Source: Blastomussa wellsi
Taxonomy: Eukaryota > Cnidaria > Anthozoa > Scleractinia > Plerogyridae
Direction of reading: 5' to 3'
Assembly: GCA_947652115.1 (NCBI GenBank)
Contig: OX393573.1
Coordinates: 12,732,862 to 12,796,861 of the forward strand
Length of the DNA stretch: 64,000 bases
Below the pieces are notes generated by a model. That model was not told the DNA's origin, searched no databases, and saw only the letters and a program-made list of their open reading frames with translations. The translations under genes were made by a program, and so were the position numbers. Shown in pieces: positions 43,401 to 53,435 of the stretch. The first letter of the stretch is position 1, and every line of letters begins with the position of its first letter.

Positions 43401-46400
43401 TTCAATTTCCTTGCAGTGTACAGCGAAGCTGTAAATAATTATAATTTATGCATGGACATGGACCAGTGCAACTGCATTCACTGAACTCACCAAGAACAGA
43501 ATCTTCTTTGGAAAAACTACTCTGTGACGACAGCGATGCACAATCTGGATCTGTTCTTGTACTTTCGTCCAGCACTGAGTCCACTTGACTACTCGTACTT
43601 AAGTACTCACTGCCATCGCTGAAACAAAAGAGGAAACAAAAATAAATTAGCATTCTCTTGTTGCATCTCATTTGACTGTAACAAGAAAGTCCTTTCACAT
43701 TATAGTGAAAGTGTGTGCAGTTTGGTGCTGCATTTTCGTCATGTGCACTGTATTGTATTTGAAATGAACGTCAAGTTTTCAAGAACCAATAGGTTTGGCC
43801 ATCTTTTTGACAGGTTTTCAGTCTAGCCAACAAAATGTGGTTCAGTCTAGCAGTGCTTTCAATAACCACCGACGGCCGACGGAAAGCGTCAGCTACTTCG
43901 CTATACTTTGCTTAGACACGTCGGCTACTTTTTTCCTTCATTTGACAAAATTAAGGAAAGATTAAAACAAACAGTCGATTACTCTTGTCTACTCAGACTG
44001 ACTGCCTACTCCAACATTTATTGAAACCCCTGGTCTAGCCCAGAGGTCGTTACTAAATGGATCGCAGCCTCTGAGGACAAGATAAATCACTTACCAGCAG
44101 TTAGGCATGACAATTCTTGGTTTAACAGCAAACACATTGGTCATCAGAAGCTGATGAGGAGTTCTTGAACAAAATAAATTAACACAGCTATCAGTCTAGT
44201 TGAACAACATTTTTCTTCTTTCATGATTGTTAATTAGACAAATGAAGAGGTTACTTTGATGAGCAAAGCATTCTCAAGTCAATAGTTAATGTTGGTAGCT
44301 CAGGAACAATAGTGATTTTTATTGAGGATATAAACTTCAATAATTTACAGAGGGGTCTAAAACTATTCAACGGTGTCTATTACACAAAGAGGCGGCACCC
44401 CTAAGTGATAAATAAAGGGAATTCCACTCATTTGCAGCAAAGTCACTACTCAGTTCTGATGCCGACACCACCTTCCTTTGGCAGCAGATTACCTGGATTA
44501 TGTACATGTATTATAATCATGGAAGTCACATGTAATGGAAACTATACCGAGAGACGCTATGTTAAGACAAACTGCACCTTGAGTGATTGTGAGGTATATT
44601 TATTAGACTTTACACTTGAAATGAACAGTAAGGTCAGGGCTCAATAACCAAACATGCGTGTTTGTACCTGATTTCGTGGACTTTGACTGTCTGCCCTTTG
44701 TAAGTCATCGCCACGGAGCCGAAGATCATTTCTCCAAGCATTTTGGCATCATGACTTGGGCGTGGATGCTAAAAGACAGCAAAAAATATTTGAATCACTT
44801 TGCTTTTTCTTGTCAGTAACTGTGCTCACATCATGGGTGGCTCCACCTGAAATGGTAGACTGTAATTCGTATGATTTAATGGAGCCAAATATTGTGGAAT
44901 TACAAACATTTTAGGCATCCTACTGATGAATGGTAATGGAAATAGATATTTTTGAATTGATACATTAATCCACTAGTAAGCCTGCTGGCACAAAAATCTG
45001 CTGATCCAAATAAACGGGACAGTAATTTCTTCTTTATTTTCTTTTAACTGACTGAAAATTATACTTGGCAGTAGCTACATGACACAGGCATGTACCATTT
45101 CCCCTACCTGTAATTTGGATTTGCTTCCTTTTGAGTCTATCTTTGAACCCCCAGATAGCCTCTTGAATCCTTGCTCTGCTTCAGTGCATCTGTTCTGACC
45201 TGCATCCTAGAGATAAAGAAAAGAACACAGTTGGCATTAGAATACAGCTATGATGATACAAGCCTATCCGACAGCATTATTGGTTCCTAGCTATTTGATA
45301 AAATGTTATACGCAAGACAGTATTAATTTTAGTAAGACAAGTCTAAGTTTATATATGAGCCCACTAGCTCAAAGCATTCGGCACTCGAGTCTTGTTTCTG
45401 AAACATGAGGTGGTGAAGGTTACTCCCAAACAAATCATCAGCACCCATTTATACTACTAAAAGGAGACAAGATGCATTTCGAGAGTAAAGTATCTTGCCC
45501 AAGAACACAGCACAGTGACCCTGCCCAGATCTTAAACTCGACCACTCAACCCAAAATCCAGTGCACTAACAATGAGGTCATGTTGCCTCCTTAAGGCATC
45601 TGGACGACTCCCCCTCCCGACAACATGCCCTGGATTACATTGGTACTTGCCACCAATCTTGGGACTATTGGCCCCCAGTCTCTGGCCGATTATTCCCCTA
45701 CCAACCAACTGAGATGTAAAGACACTGAAACTTGCATTTTTCATCAAGAAGCAGTGACTTTGTATTAACAACATGCAAATTAATTATTCAGAATGTGAAG
45801 CAACGCTTTGAACAGGAAGCCTTGATCAACTTGGTATTTGGTTCTATTATTCGCATTTCAAACACTCAACATTATTTGGCTTGCCTGCTGATTGAGATCC
45901 TTTGGAGCAGCCTTGGAGTCAAACAGCAAGGTCTTCCCCTTGCGATCACAATCCCTAAACACCAAAACTCTAATCTCATCTTGCGCCAAGCTAGGGAAGG
46001 GCCTGACAAAAATGATAATACATACATGAACATGCGTACACACATAAAAGGTCAGTGAGAATGTCCAACCCGTTTCACGTTCTTTGGGGAGTGAGGTGGC
46101 GCAGTGATGAGAGCGCTCGTCTCCCACCAATGTCGCCCAGGTTCGATTCCGGCCCGGTGCCATTATGAGAGTTGTGTTTGTTGTTGGTTCTCTCCTCGCT
46201 TTGAAGGTTTTTCTCTGGGTTCTCCAGTTTCCCTCCCTCCTGAAAAGCCAACCTTTATAATTTCCAATTCCACCTGAAAAAAAGAGGACCCCCACGGAAA
46301 CCAGCTGAGGCAGAATGGCCACTCTAAACACTGTGCTATTATTCCTCCCACTACGCACCTTTGGTTGACTTGTTTCGAGAGTTACCATTTACACTGTTCT

Positions 46401-49049
46401 GAAAAATTAGCCACCCCCTCTTCCCAACCCAAAAATGTGGAATCAAGAGGTTTTTTTTATATCAACAATATTGATTGTAGTATCTACATGTGTTGCCAGT
46501 ATTGATTTCAGCTAGAAAACTTTTCGCTACTACAGGTATACTGCTTCTGTCAAATCAACCTTGTTCCCAGGATCTCTCTCTCACCGCAGGGGACGGGAAG
46601 GAGAGGACCCTGGGAACCAGGTTGCTGTCAAATTAGTTTTATTGCTTTTTGTATGTACACATGTGAGTTCTGAGAACTTTTCAAGCATCTCCTTGGAAAA
46701 TAGCATTTGATGCAAGTGGAAACTAATCAAACCAAATTGAAAGCAATTTAATTTTCAAAATTGCACTTAAGAAATCCAGCTGATCTTCATGGAACAAAAC
46801 CTCAGGGTGATCCTCTTTCAGTGATGTTTTAATTATTATGTATGCAGTATACATTCTTAAAAGATTATATCAAAATCCAATTATTTCTCTATTTGATGCA
46901 ATACGAAAAGTCCTTTGCCTATACAGGAATAAAATTTTCATGATAGGAAAGCAAACTGCAGGTAATGTTTGCATGTTAAACGAGACAAACTGGAGTTAAA
47001 AGTTACACAATACCCTAACAATGATTGCATAACAGACCATAAGCGTACAGTGTTTCTCTTGCTCTGACCTAAATCAAGGCCTTATCTTATCTACCATTAA
47101 CAACTTGCATTAAAATAATTATTTGAAAGATAAAATTAGGGAAAATGAAACTTTGGTCTGTGTCTGTTCACAACCTTTTACCTATTGATAATATACGATA
47201 AGCATTAACTTGTTTTGTGTTTATTTAAATATTTAGCCTTTCTAACTTTGTTTTTGAGTAGGTTATTCAAAAGAAATTTTACTCTTAAGCCAGGTTAGTG
47301 AGGCTAATTTAAATACATAAAAAAGAATTTAAAATTGACAGCTATTTATGCAGAGGGTCTGTATGCCTTTACAACTTGAATTACTCAGTTAAAGTATGTA
47401 AAGACATACCCACCACCTTGCCCATGACTAGTGAATCCATGTATGACATAATTGTTCTTTCTATCCAAGATCTACATGTGCTACTGGTCTTCAATGTTAT
47501 ATTTCCGTACAGATTTTATTGCCAAATTTGATAAGATATTTTCAAACCTGCCTTACATGATATAATTTACTGATGTCTTCCATAGATTTCTAACTGACTT
47601 GCTATAGAGTAATATAATTTGTTAATATCTTATTACACTATAATTGTTGATGCCTATATTTATTTTATAATTTGTATCTTGATTTGGTTTGATTTTCTTT
47701 TTGATACAAAATATTCTGACAAATATTAAAAATATTAAAACTCAAGAACAAAAATTTATTTTTCAAATCGGCACCCATAATTCCTTGATTCGCTCCGACG
47801 AAGGGCTAACGCTCGAAACGTCAGCTCTCGAATCTGTTTACAGTGGCCAATCCACATTATCAACCCAGTTGATAAAACCAAATTATAATACGCAGTAATA
47901 AAATAGTTTGGTTGCTTCCAACAATACAGTCAATACTGGATGTTTTAGATATCACAGAATTTATTTGGATAGTGATTCAAAACGAAACAAAATACAGGGT
48001 GATTATGACAACATACAGTACTCAGACACTTCATGCTCATCAGACACCATTGCAATAATTTGCAGATTAATCGACCTTTGTCCCAGACTGACCGTGCAAT
48101 ATAATAGATACGCGAAGGCATAACAAAGGACAAGTATGTCAAAAATTTACATTATGGAGATTGGGGCCAGGCAAAAAATTTTTGCTTGTTAAGACATCTG
48201 TATGGTTTCTCTAGCATACTGATAGTCACGGCTATTTGGGTCTAGGCCGAGCTGTTGTAGCTCAAAACCTACACTCGTTAGTGAATTTATTTGATAATTA
48301 ACCCTTACCAAAACCGATATTGCACGGAAAAAATACAGTTCATATTTGTTATGTGTGCAAGGGGTAAAATGATAACCCCAAAAAAATCCAAGTGCTGATT
48401 CGATAAGAGTTTTTGCTTACAATGTTCTCTACAATGACGAAGTAAAAATTTGCATAAACATATAGATTTCTATGGCTCATTGATGAACGCTTCCAGAACG
48501 GTCTTTACGGTTCGCCGCACTGTCGCACAAAACACAAAAGAAAATTACACGCACTTGTGCTTAAAGGCACAGGAAAATTTTATGAACTTCGAAGCCTTCT
48601 CTAGTGTTCTTGAATGTTCAAATATGAAACCTGCTTTCGTTGGCAAAATCAACAGTAGCACGTACATGCATGAATGTCTATTGCAAATCAATTGCACCAA
48701 AATGGTGTTATCGAGTCACGAACTCGACCCGCAATAAAACACTTTATAAATACTTAAATTCAAACAAGTTAAGCCCGTTAAGACAGATATTTTAACTGAC
48801 GGACGACTGATACTGACTAACAAATTTATGCTGTACATAAATCTCGTTATAACATAGATGTACCTTTTCGTCGCGTTAATTTCGTCTGTAGTTTCACTGT
48901 GAAGTACAACACAAAACAACATTAGCGATCGTTACACGACGATCCTTACACTACAAATCGGAGTGTTGAAGGCACATAACTTACGCTTCGATATCGCTCT
49001 GCTTTTTCCCAGTTTTCCGAGAGCCAAAAGAGAATATTTTCGACAACAT
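31487..49049 (-). CDS. FNIP: Folliculin-interacting protein (FNIP1/2 orthologue), 24 exons
   Basis: Exons 5' to 3': 49049-48985, 46002-45885, 45206-45108, 44768-44668, 44163-44095, 43618-43491, 43038-42946, 42139-42003, 41426-41347, 41231-41108, 40735-40679, 39944-39829, 39184-39067, 38958-38906, 38502-37369, 36295-36260, 35671-35618, 35304-35208, 34908-34847, 34697-34650, 33438-33339, 32742-32692, 32394-32327, 31565-31487. All phases agree, giving 1028 residues (human FNIP1/2 about 1110-1170). Diagnostic stretches: [150 protein letters not shown] binds folliculin at the lysosome, acting on RagC/D, and links to AMPK/mTORC1 (established). Intron 2 starts with GC; all others are GT-AG. Confidence 0.92.
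31783..32070. mobile_element. Element with CTTATAA(A/G)CCCC ends
   Basis: CTGCTTATAAACCCC near 31789 and GGGGCTTATAAGCGGC near 32054 are inverses. The interior repeats TATAAACCCTCC-like words and holds a fragment of SINE family A (about 31889-31920, ACCGGGATAAGCTTCGGC). It lies in the last FNIP intron. Confidence 0.45.
32073..32215 (+). mobile_element. SINE family A, internally deleted copy
   Basis: The tRNA-like head GTGGTCTAATGGTTAGTGCG is followed directly by the tail (ACTAGCATCCCATCCAGGGA ... GGATAAGCTCCGGC). Compared with the 33009 copy the middle, including the B box, is missing. It lies in the last FNIP intron. Confidence 0.7.
32880..33262 (+). mobile_element. SINE family A, fuller copy
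   Basis: The head GTGGTCTAATGGTTAGCGCA (A box) is followed by GGGTTTGAGCCC (B-box-like), then TTCTTGGGCAAGACACTTCA, CACCCAGGTGTGTAAATGGG and a degenerate tail ending near ACCGGGAGATGCTCCG. The preceding block 32895-32975 (AGGGCTAGGGTCCATTGTTA) is shared with 21170-21230. It sits in an FNIP intron just before exon 21 on the opposite strand. Confidence 0.7.
34745..34815. mobile_element. pogo/Tigger-like terminal fragment
   Basis: CAGTAGAGTCCCGTTAATCC resembles the terminal repeat of pogo-type elements and is followed by degenerate copies of the same word (GGGATGACGTTAATGGGA). It lies 30 bases from FNIP exon 19. Confidence 0.45.
35408..35510 (+). mobile_element. Degenerate tRNA-derived SINE fragment
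   Basis: CTAGTCGTTAGTGCCCTGGA resembles the A-box region of SINE heads here, with a weak B box (CACATTCAAGTTAAC) after it. It lies in an FNIP intron. Confidence 0.35.
35793..35936 (-). CDS. Possible 144-nt cassette exon of FNIP
   Basis: Between FNIP exons 16 and 17 there is a strong acceptor (TTTTCTTACAG) and a strong donor (CATG|GTGAGT) enclosing 144 nt. They have the same phase as the neighbours (phase 2 both sides) and no stop. Inclusion would add 48 residues (starting [20 protein letters not shown]) while keeping the frame. The main reading, which joins exon 16 to 17 directly, already gives a complete FNIP, and the added stretch has no FNIP homology that I recognise. Its 5' edge overlaps an inverted repeat (35908-36044). 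It may be an exonised repeat or a decoy. Confidence 0.35.
35908..36044. repeat. Imperfect inverted repeat in an FNIP intron
   Basis: The left arm has CTAGAAGATGGG and TTGAGGTCTAGAAAAGCAGC. The right arm reads CAGCTTTTCTAGACCTCAAG and CCCATCTTCTAG. The left arm carries about 30 extra bases between the two blocks, which contain the acceptor of the possible cassette exon. Confidence 0.7.
36998..37312. mobile_element. hAT-like MITE with CAGGGTTCGTAC ends
   Basis: CAGGGTTCGTACCCC on the left and GTACGAACCCTG on the right are inverses. The interior is an array of TTCCAGGACTTTTCCAGG words. A shared TGCTCA lies outside both ends, suggesting a short target duplication. This repeat type is widespread in marine invertebrates. 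It lies in FNIP intron 15. Confidence 0.75.
37369..38502 (-). CDS. FNIP: Large Cys-rich exon 15 of FNIP
   Basis: This 1134-nt exon begins with the conserved [20 protein letters not shown] and [14 protein letters not shown]. It then codes a low-order region with many cysteine pairs: [57 protein letters not shown] Ser/Asp-rich tail follows ([20 protein letters not shown]). In vertebrate FNIP1 a Cys/His patch in the corresponding disordered part is the FEM1B degron for reductive stress (established, recalled). Whether one of these clusters is the counterpart is inference. The acceptor is TTCCCTAG and the donor CCAAG|GTACAG. Confidence 0.85.
38527..38800 (-). mobile_element. Retroelement-end repeat in FNIP intron 14, copy 2
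   Basis: The minus strand carries the CTCGAAACGTCAGCTCTCGA and TTATGGTGGCCAATTCACAT blocks also found at 25890-26200 and 47740-47895. Its 5' part includes an inverted repeat (AAAGTTTGTAAATCAC / GTGATTTACAAACTTT at about 38738-38786) and a frame with [10 protein letters not shown]. That frame shares an exact 23-nt string with FNIP exon 15. Confidence 0.65.
41690..41740. repeat. GAAnnTTC-rich (heat-shock-element-like) repeat in an FNIP intron
   Basis: TTCGAGAAGTTTCTCGTTTC is followed by a second TCTCGAGAAGTTTCTC copy 20 bases later. GAA/TTC units with two-base spacing fit the HSF binding pattern, but it may be simple-sequence expansion. Confidence 0.3.
42235..42412. mobile_element. Palindromic MITE, family P, copy 1 (FNIP intron)
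   Basis: The ends are AATAGGCCAATTCCGAGTTC and the inverse GAACTCGGAAATGGCCTATT. The arms share CTCTATTTCAAAGCAAGTCT and AAAACTCATTTTCAT. It is nearly identical to the copy at 55839-56015, and a diverged copy lies at about 42722-42880. Confidence 0.85.
42722..42880. mobile_element. Palindromic MITE, family P, diverged copy
   Basis: The left end AATAGGCCATTTCTGAGTTC and the right GAGAACTCAGAAAT keep the family ends. The interior keeps GCATTCATATGAATG and ACTTAGATTCC but is clearly older than the other two copies. Confidence 0.6.
45420..45600 (-). mobile_element. SINE family A, minus-strand degenerate copy
   Basis: The plus-strand text contains AGAGTAAAGTATCTTGCCCA followed by AGAACACAGCACAGTG, the inverse of the TTCTTGGGCAAGACACTT core. 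Then comes AGTGCACTAAC, the inverse of the tRNA-like head. It lies in FNIP intron 2. Confidence 0.65.
46084..46355 (+). mobile_element. tRNA-derived SINE, family B
   Basis: A box GGTGGCGCAGTGATGAGAG and B box AGGTTCGATTCCGG with tRNA-like spacing. The body reads TTGTTGTTGGTTCTCTCCTC and GGGTTCTCCAGTTTCCCTCC. It lies in FNIP intron 1, antisense to the gene. Confidence 0.75.
46556..46624. mobile_element. Foldback MITE with 9-bp target duplication, second copy
   Basis: The ends CAACCTTGTTCCCAGGATC and GACCCTGGGAACCAGGTTG are inverses around a short GC-rich loop. CTGTCAAAT flanks it at 46547-46555 and 46625-46633. It has the same termini as 14317-14356. Confidence 0.85.
47740..47895 (+). repeat. 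Dispersed retroelement-end repeat, copy 3
   Basis: It has AATTTATTTTTCAAATCGGC followed almost directly by GATTCGCTCCGACGAAGGGC and ACCCAGTTGATAAAACCAAA. Compared with 25890-26200 about 120 internal bases are absent. It lies in FNIP intron 1. Confidence 0.6.
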
Positions 49050-50024
49050 TGGCAGTATTTTTCACTCCAAAACACATTTCCCACACAACACGTACACATG
49101 CAAAACGACACAAGAGAGAACGGAGAAGACGGTATTCGAGTCACATGACGTTCCAAAACATCTTTTAGGCGTATGTGATTGGTGAAAACTTGGCGGGAAA
49201 AAATTTACTGCCATCTGATTGGTTGCAAAATCTACTGGCTTTCGGTCCAGTGACTAGCGCGTGATTAAGAGTGTTTCCCTAAAATCTTTCCAAACTTGGA
49301 CATTTCTAATTACAGATTTCTCGTTGGACCTCGTTACTATTACTCAGGAATCTCGCTAGCGTAAAGAATCATGTTAAAAGAGCACAGCCACGCACGTGCC
49401 TGTCAGCTGCGGCATTGCAATGCAGCCGAGATCGATTCTTGCTCGATCCCCAAGAACGAAATGTAAAATAACGACAAACATATGAAAAATGCCGCATATT
49501 TTTTAGACGAGGAAAAGAAAAGTGAAAATTTCGGGAATTTTAGAATTATTCAGTTAGTATTTTCGTTTTTTTTTTGTATCTGAAATCATTTATGGTTTGC
49601 TGTGCCGCAAATGAATTTCAGTAAGAATTCGTCCTCTCATGAAATCCCACCTCTCCACCCCTGACAAGTGCTACGGTCCCACCTCACCCACACCTACCCA
49701 GCACCATACCCAGACCACTCCCACTGTCCAGTAGCGAGGGCCCCGGACACGAACGACATGAACTCGTCTCCAGTGCCATCTCGGTGCTGAGATTCAAGAT
49801 GGCGGGTGCTGAGGACACGGTAGTTCCTTGAAGCCGGTATTTTGTTTGTTTCTTTCTTTTATCGTGTTAGGTGTACTGTATAGTATATATACTTATTCAA
49901 ATTTACTGGGAATATGTCCTTGATCGAGAAACTATGCTCACACTGGCAAATCGGGCTTTTCTATGTAGTTTAATAAATGGACATGCACCGTCGTTTTTTG
50001 GGAGTTCATTTTAAAATACTGGGA
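49050..50024. promoter_or_regulatory. Upstream region of FNIP
   Basis: The FNIP start codon is at 49049-49047. No TATA box is obvious within 150 bases. Upstream lie two copies of a (TG/CT)GATTGGT word (about 49178 and 49217, inverted-CCAAT type). A GC-richer segment at 49640-49830 contains CAAGATGGCGG at about 49793, which codes MAGAED and runs to a possible donor (ACACG|GTAGTT). This could be the first exon of an unrelated plus-strand gene and the mark of a bidirectional promoter. No further exon of such a gene was found. Confidence 0.3.
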
Positions 50025-51066
50025 CAGTATATGTTCCCCTATTTCCGGACACTTCGACTTAAAGATTCCGTATTTCGTTGAAACAGTAAAACAAATCCGA
50101 TCGATATGTTCCAAAGACTTATCGACTAGTCAGCTTTCGTTTGATACTTTCGTGGCTAAGCCACACTCCGTTTAGGCGCGAACATTAAAGTTTTCAGTCG
50201 AGGTAGGTAAAATTTGTTTTTCTAAAATGCGATTTTTAGCGCGCGTCGAATTACCTATTTACAGTTAAGCGGTCTGTTGTCGCAAAATGCGATACAGATT
50301 AAACTTTTTTTTGGACATATGTAAAGCTTAAAGGACTAGGTTTGTCAGCATATAAGAATTTTGTCTGTTTTCAGTTTCGTATCTTTGAACTTAACCACAA
50401 AAGAGTTTATTTGCATTTTTGGTGAGGTGTTCCTATTTCCGGACACCTAACGATAGCAAACTAGTTTCTGTTTTAAATGCAATCTTATCGAAGAGTTCTT
50501 GAAAGACGAGCGTTTTTATCACTCCCTTTCAAAATTTCAACTCACCTGAAATAATTATTTGGAAAAAAAACTACTTGCGTGTTGTTTTCCAAGTCCAGTC
50601 CAGTATCTAATAAATCAGTCACCAGTCTTCCTCGTCTTGCCGTGATACAAATCAAATATGTTGGCTTGAGTGGTTTCAAAACATTGATGCCTTCTTCGAT
50701 AAATAATCGAAAGAAAAAGCTTTCAATTTTGGATAAAAAGTAATCTTTTAAATGAATGTTTCTTTATTCAACTTTTATAATATATATTTTTCCACAAAGG
50801 AGAAGAATGTTGCCAAGAAAAGCGCAGTATTTATCTTGTAACGATCGTCCGGAAATAGGGCAACCTGTCCGTGTGCCTGTCCTGTTCGAGTAACTCTTTC
50901 CAAAATTACAAAGAATCGAAAGAGATTCAGGCGATGAAACTTTACGACCTACTTACCAGAAATGTAAGCTAACTTGTGGCTGAATTTCAGCTTGTTTACG
51001 TTGTTTTGAGGTAAGATGTTACGGTTTATGTATGCAAAAAGTGTCTAGAAATAGGGCAACATACTG
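50025..51066. mobile_element. ~1-kb non-autonomous DNA transposon with ATTTCCGGACAC-type ends
   Basis: The left end CAGTATATGTTCCCCTATTT is followed by CCGGACAC. The right end is GTGTCTAGAAATAGGGCAAC followed by ATACTG, its imperfect inverse. The terminal word CCTATTTCCGGACAC recurs inside at about 50430 (direct) and 50850 (inverse), so it is a subterminal repeat. No transposase frame is seen. Confidence 0.7.
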
Positions 51067-51319
51067 GATATGTTCTGGCATCAATGGAAACCCAAAACTA
51101 ATGGTGTAGTTTTGTTACCTAGGGCTATGTCAACACACTAAAACCGTTTATTGTTGCCTATCACTTAGGATGGCAAGGATTGAAGTGGATTTCAAATTCT
51201 AAAGCTATTCCTTGCCATTCCTTGTACCAGGTAATGATTTCAGCAAATGAATGAAGCTGAAAACACCAAAATCCCTGTGACAGTGCCCCTTTAAAGAAAT
51301 GTTGCCTGGCAAATTAAAG

Positions 51320-51658
51320 GCCATTTCCAGTCCGTATTGCGCAATTTCCGCCTGTAATGTTTATACTCACACGATGAAAAGTAAACAAACCAAAATGAAA
51401 ATTACGGGTAAAAACTTACCTTTTCCTTCCTTATTAACATCTGATATCCTTGCAAAACAATAATACACTCTAGAGTAAACGAACCTCGACGATATTCCAA
51501 ACCGACGTTTCAGCTCATTGCGAACTCCCAAACAAAATGACCCGCAATGGCGGACTCAAAGACTTCATGTACGCAGTTACCGAAGTGTAACATATCAACG
51601 AATTCAAAACAGAAATGTAAACAAATCCCGAGACTGTGCAGTACGGACTGGAAATGGC
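51320..51658. mobile_element. MITE with GGCCATTTCCAGTCCGTA ends
   Basis: The left end GGCCATTTCCAGTCCGTATT and the right end AGTACGGACTGGAAATGGC are inverses. It is about 338 bases, with no coding capacity. Confidence 0.8.
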
Positions 51659-53435
51659 GTTTAAGTCTTAAATTATTTGCTAGATGACACTTTAACTACA
51701 TAGAAAAATCCATAATAAGTTTAATTTGCATGCAAATTGTTAAACTTAGAACAGCAAGGACATAGTTAATACCCACAAGCTGCTTCAGAAAGACAATTAT
51801 GCTCGTCATTATGTACTTTATGATTTTTTTTAGCACAGTCGTTCAAGGTTATGGACAAAACAAATGTAAGAAATTCTCTGCCACAAACTGGAGTAATACT
51901 GTACAACACTTTATATCGCTGTGGACTGCGGGGTGAGGGGGCATATATTTCTACATGTAAATTTATTTAAATCCGAAACTTCTTGCCCCATGTTTGGGTA
52001 TAGGGGTGTCGCCGGAGGTTTGAAACCCTGACCTGTTTAGGACAAAAAAAAAACGTCAAACTCTTGTAGACCCTGTTTGGGACCATGTTTTTGCGCTGCA
52101 GTGCTAATATCTGCAGTCCTAAGGTTGACCAATGACCAACTACATGTAAGTGAATATTGATGAACGTTTCTGATTTTGGATATGCTTAAAACTTGACGAA
52201 AATCTTGAAACCATACCCTGTCTAGGACAATTCAAATCTACATGTACCTACATGTATTCTCGGAGACCCAGGGGCCACGGGTTAAATACGCATACCCCAT
52301 CCAGCAGCATTTCCCAGTATTGCACATATTGTTAATAGAGCATTTTCACAGGATGTTATCAAATTCTAAAATCCAAAACTAAAGCTCTAGCCACTAAACT
52401 TTTTATACTCGTCACTGACGGACTCAGGCATAAGAGGTGCTACATTAATTATATCTTGTCTTGTAATGTTTCAGCTCAACAGCATCCTCCAGTAGTATGC
52501 TGTCACAATGATGAGGATGGAAATGGATTGTAATTTAAAAAACTTTGCCAATTTTTTCAAAGTTTTCAGGGGTTTCAAAACAAGCCGGTGACTGCCGGAG
52601 TTCCACGGGTTACTTGACTATTATGTCACCGGCTACTCTGGTTGTAGCAGCCAGTTTGCGACAATAAAGCTCACTTAGAACAGTCGCCTGCACTTTTAGT
52701 CGCTGACACCTACTTCATGTTTGAAACCTCTGAGTTTTAGGCTATGCATTAAAAAAAATCACCCAAAAAATTTTATGGTCTGCTTTTAATTCCCTGCTAA
52801 CATTTCATCTGAAGGCATCTTGGTGAGTTTGTTTGAGCATTTTCTGGACAATAATAGCCTCAAAACAGTGATTTTGGCGGAATTGACCCCAAAAACAGCA
52901 AAAGTCCCTATGAGAATAGGGTATTAACAGGACTTTTTGAGGGATTATTGTTGACACTACAAGGGTGCCAATGAACAATATTCCCGATATGTTCTGAACA
53001 GGTGCATACTTCCCTTTATGACAAGTATACCAATTTTTCTCTCTGAAAACTATGCGTTTTTGTGAAACTGAACTTCTAAGCTTGCTGTTCGCTCGTACAC
53101 ACCTAGACGGTTATCCAGCTTCAAACCGTCTGAACGTAATTGGTTTAAATTCATCGCATGAACCAATCAGCTTCAGGGCCATTGCGGCCCGCACAGCATG
53201 TGTTTTGACAAGGCCAAACTTCAATTTGAAGTTCGTATATCATAATGCCCCTTTAATTTTGTACTGGAATTTCAATAAATGTTAAACGAATGAAATGCAG
53301 CCAGTATTGATCTAATTCATTTATATATGTTTTTTCTTTGTTTTTGTTTTAGAAACTGACTGGAATCGCTAATATAGAAAAGTGGAGTGTGATAAACATA
53401 CTGCTACCTGTCAGATTTTTGTCCTGTTACACATA
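51659..53435. other. Intergenic DNA and probable 5' UTR side of the P450 gene
   Basis: No coding exon is seen. Several CTACATGTA words occur near 51950 and 52240. A T-rich acceptor (GTTTTTGTTTTAG, ending about 53351) lies 84 bases before the P450 start codon, suggesting that a non-coding 5' exon is spliced to the first coding exon. Confidence 0.4.

Noticed and set aside
46084..46160. Possible tRNA gene in FNIP intron 1
   Set aside because: It has tRNA promoter boxes but is followed by a known-type SINE body and lacks a matching acceptor stem.
45858..46388. 176-residue minus-strand open frame
   Set aside because: It merges FNIP exon 2 with antisense SINE sequence; the exon boundary at 46002 is supported by acceptor and phase.
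48450..48737. Plus-strand 95-residue open frame
   Set aside because: No domain, no splice context, and inside FNIP intron 1 on the other strand.
53382..53435. Upstream extension of the P450 reading frame
   Set aside because: The frame is open but has no ATG before 53436; the hydrophobic anchor begins right after the ATG at 53436.
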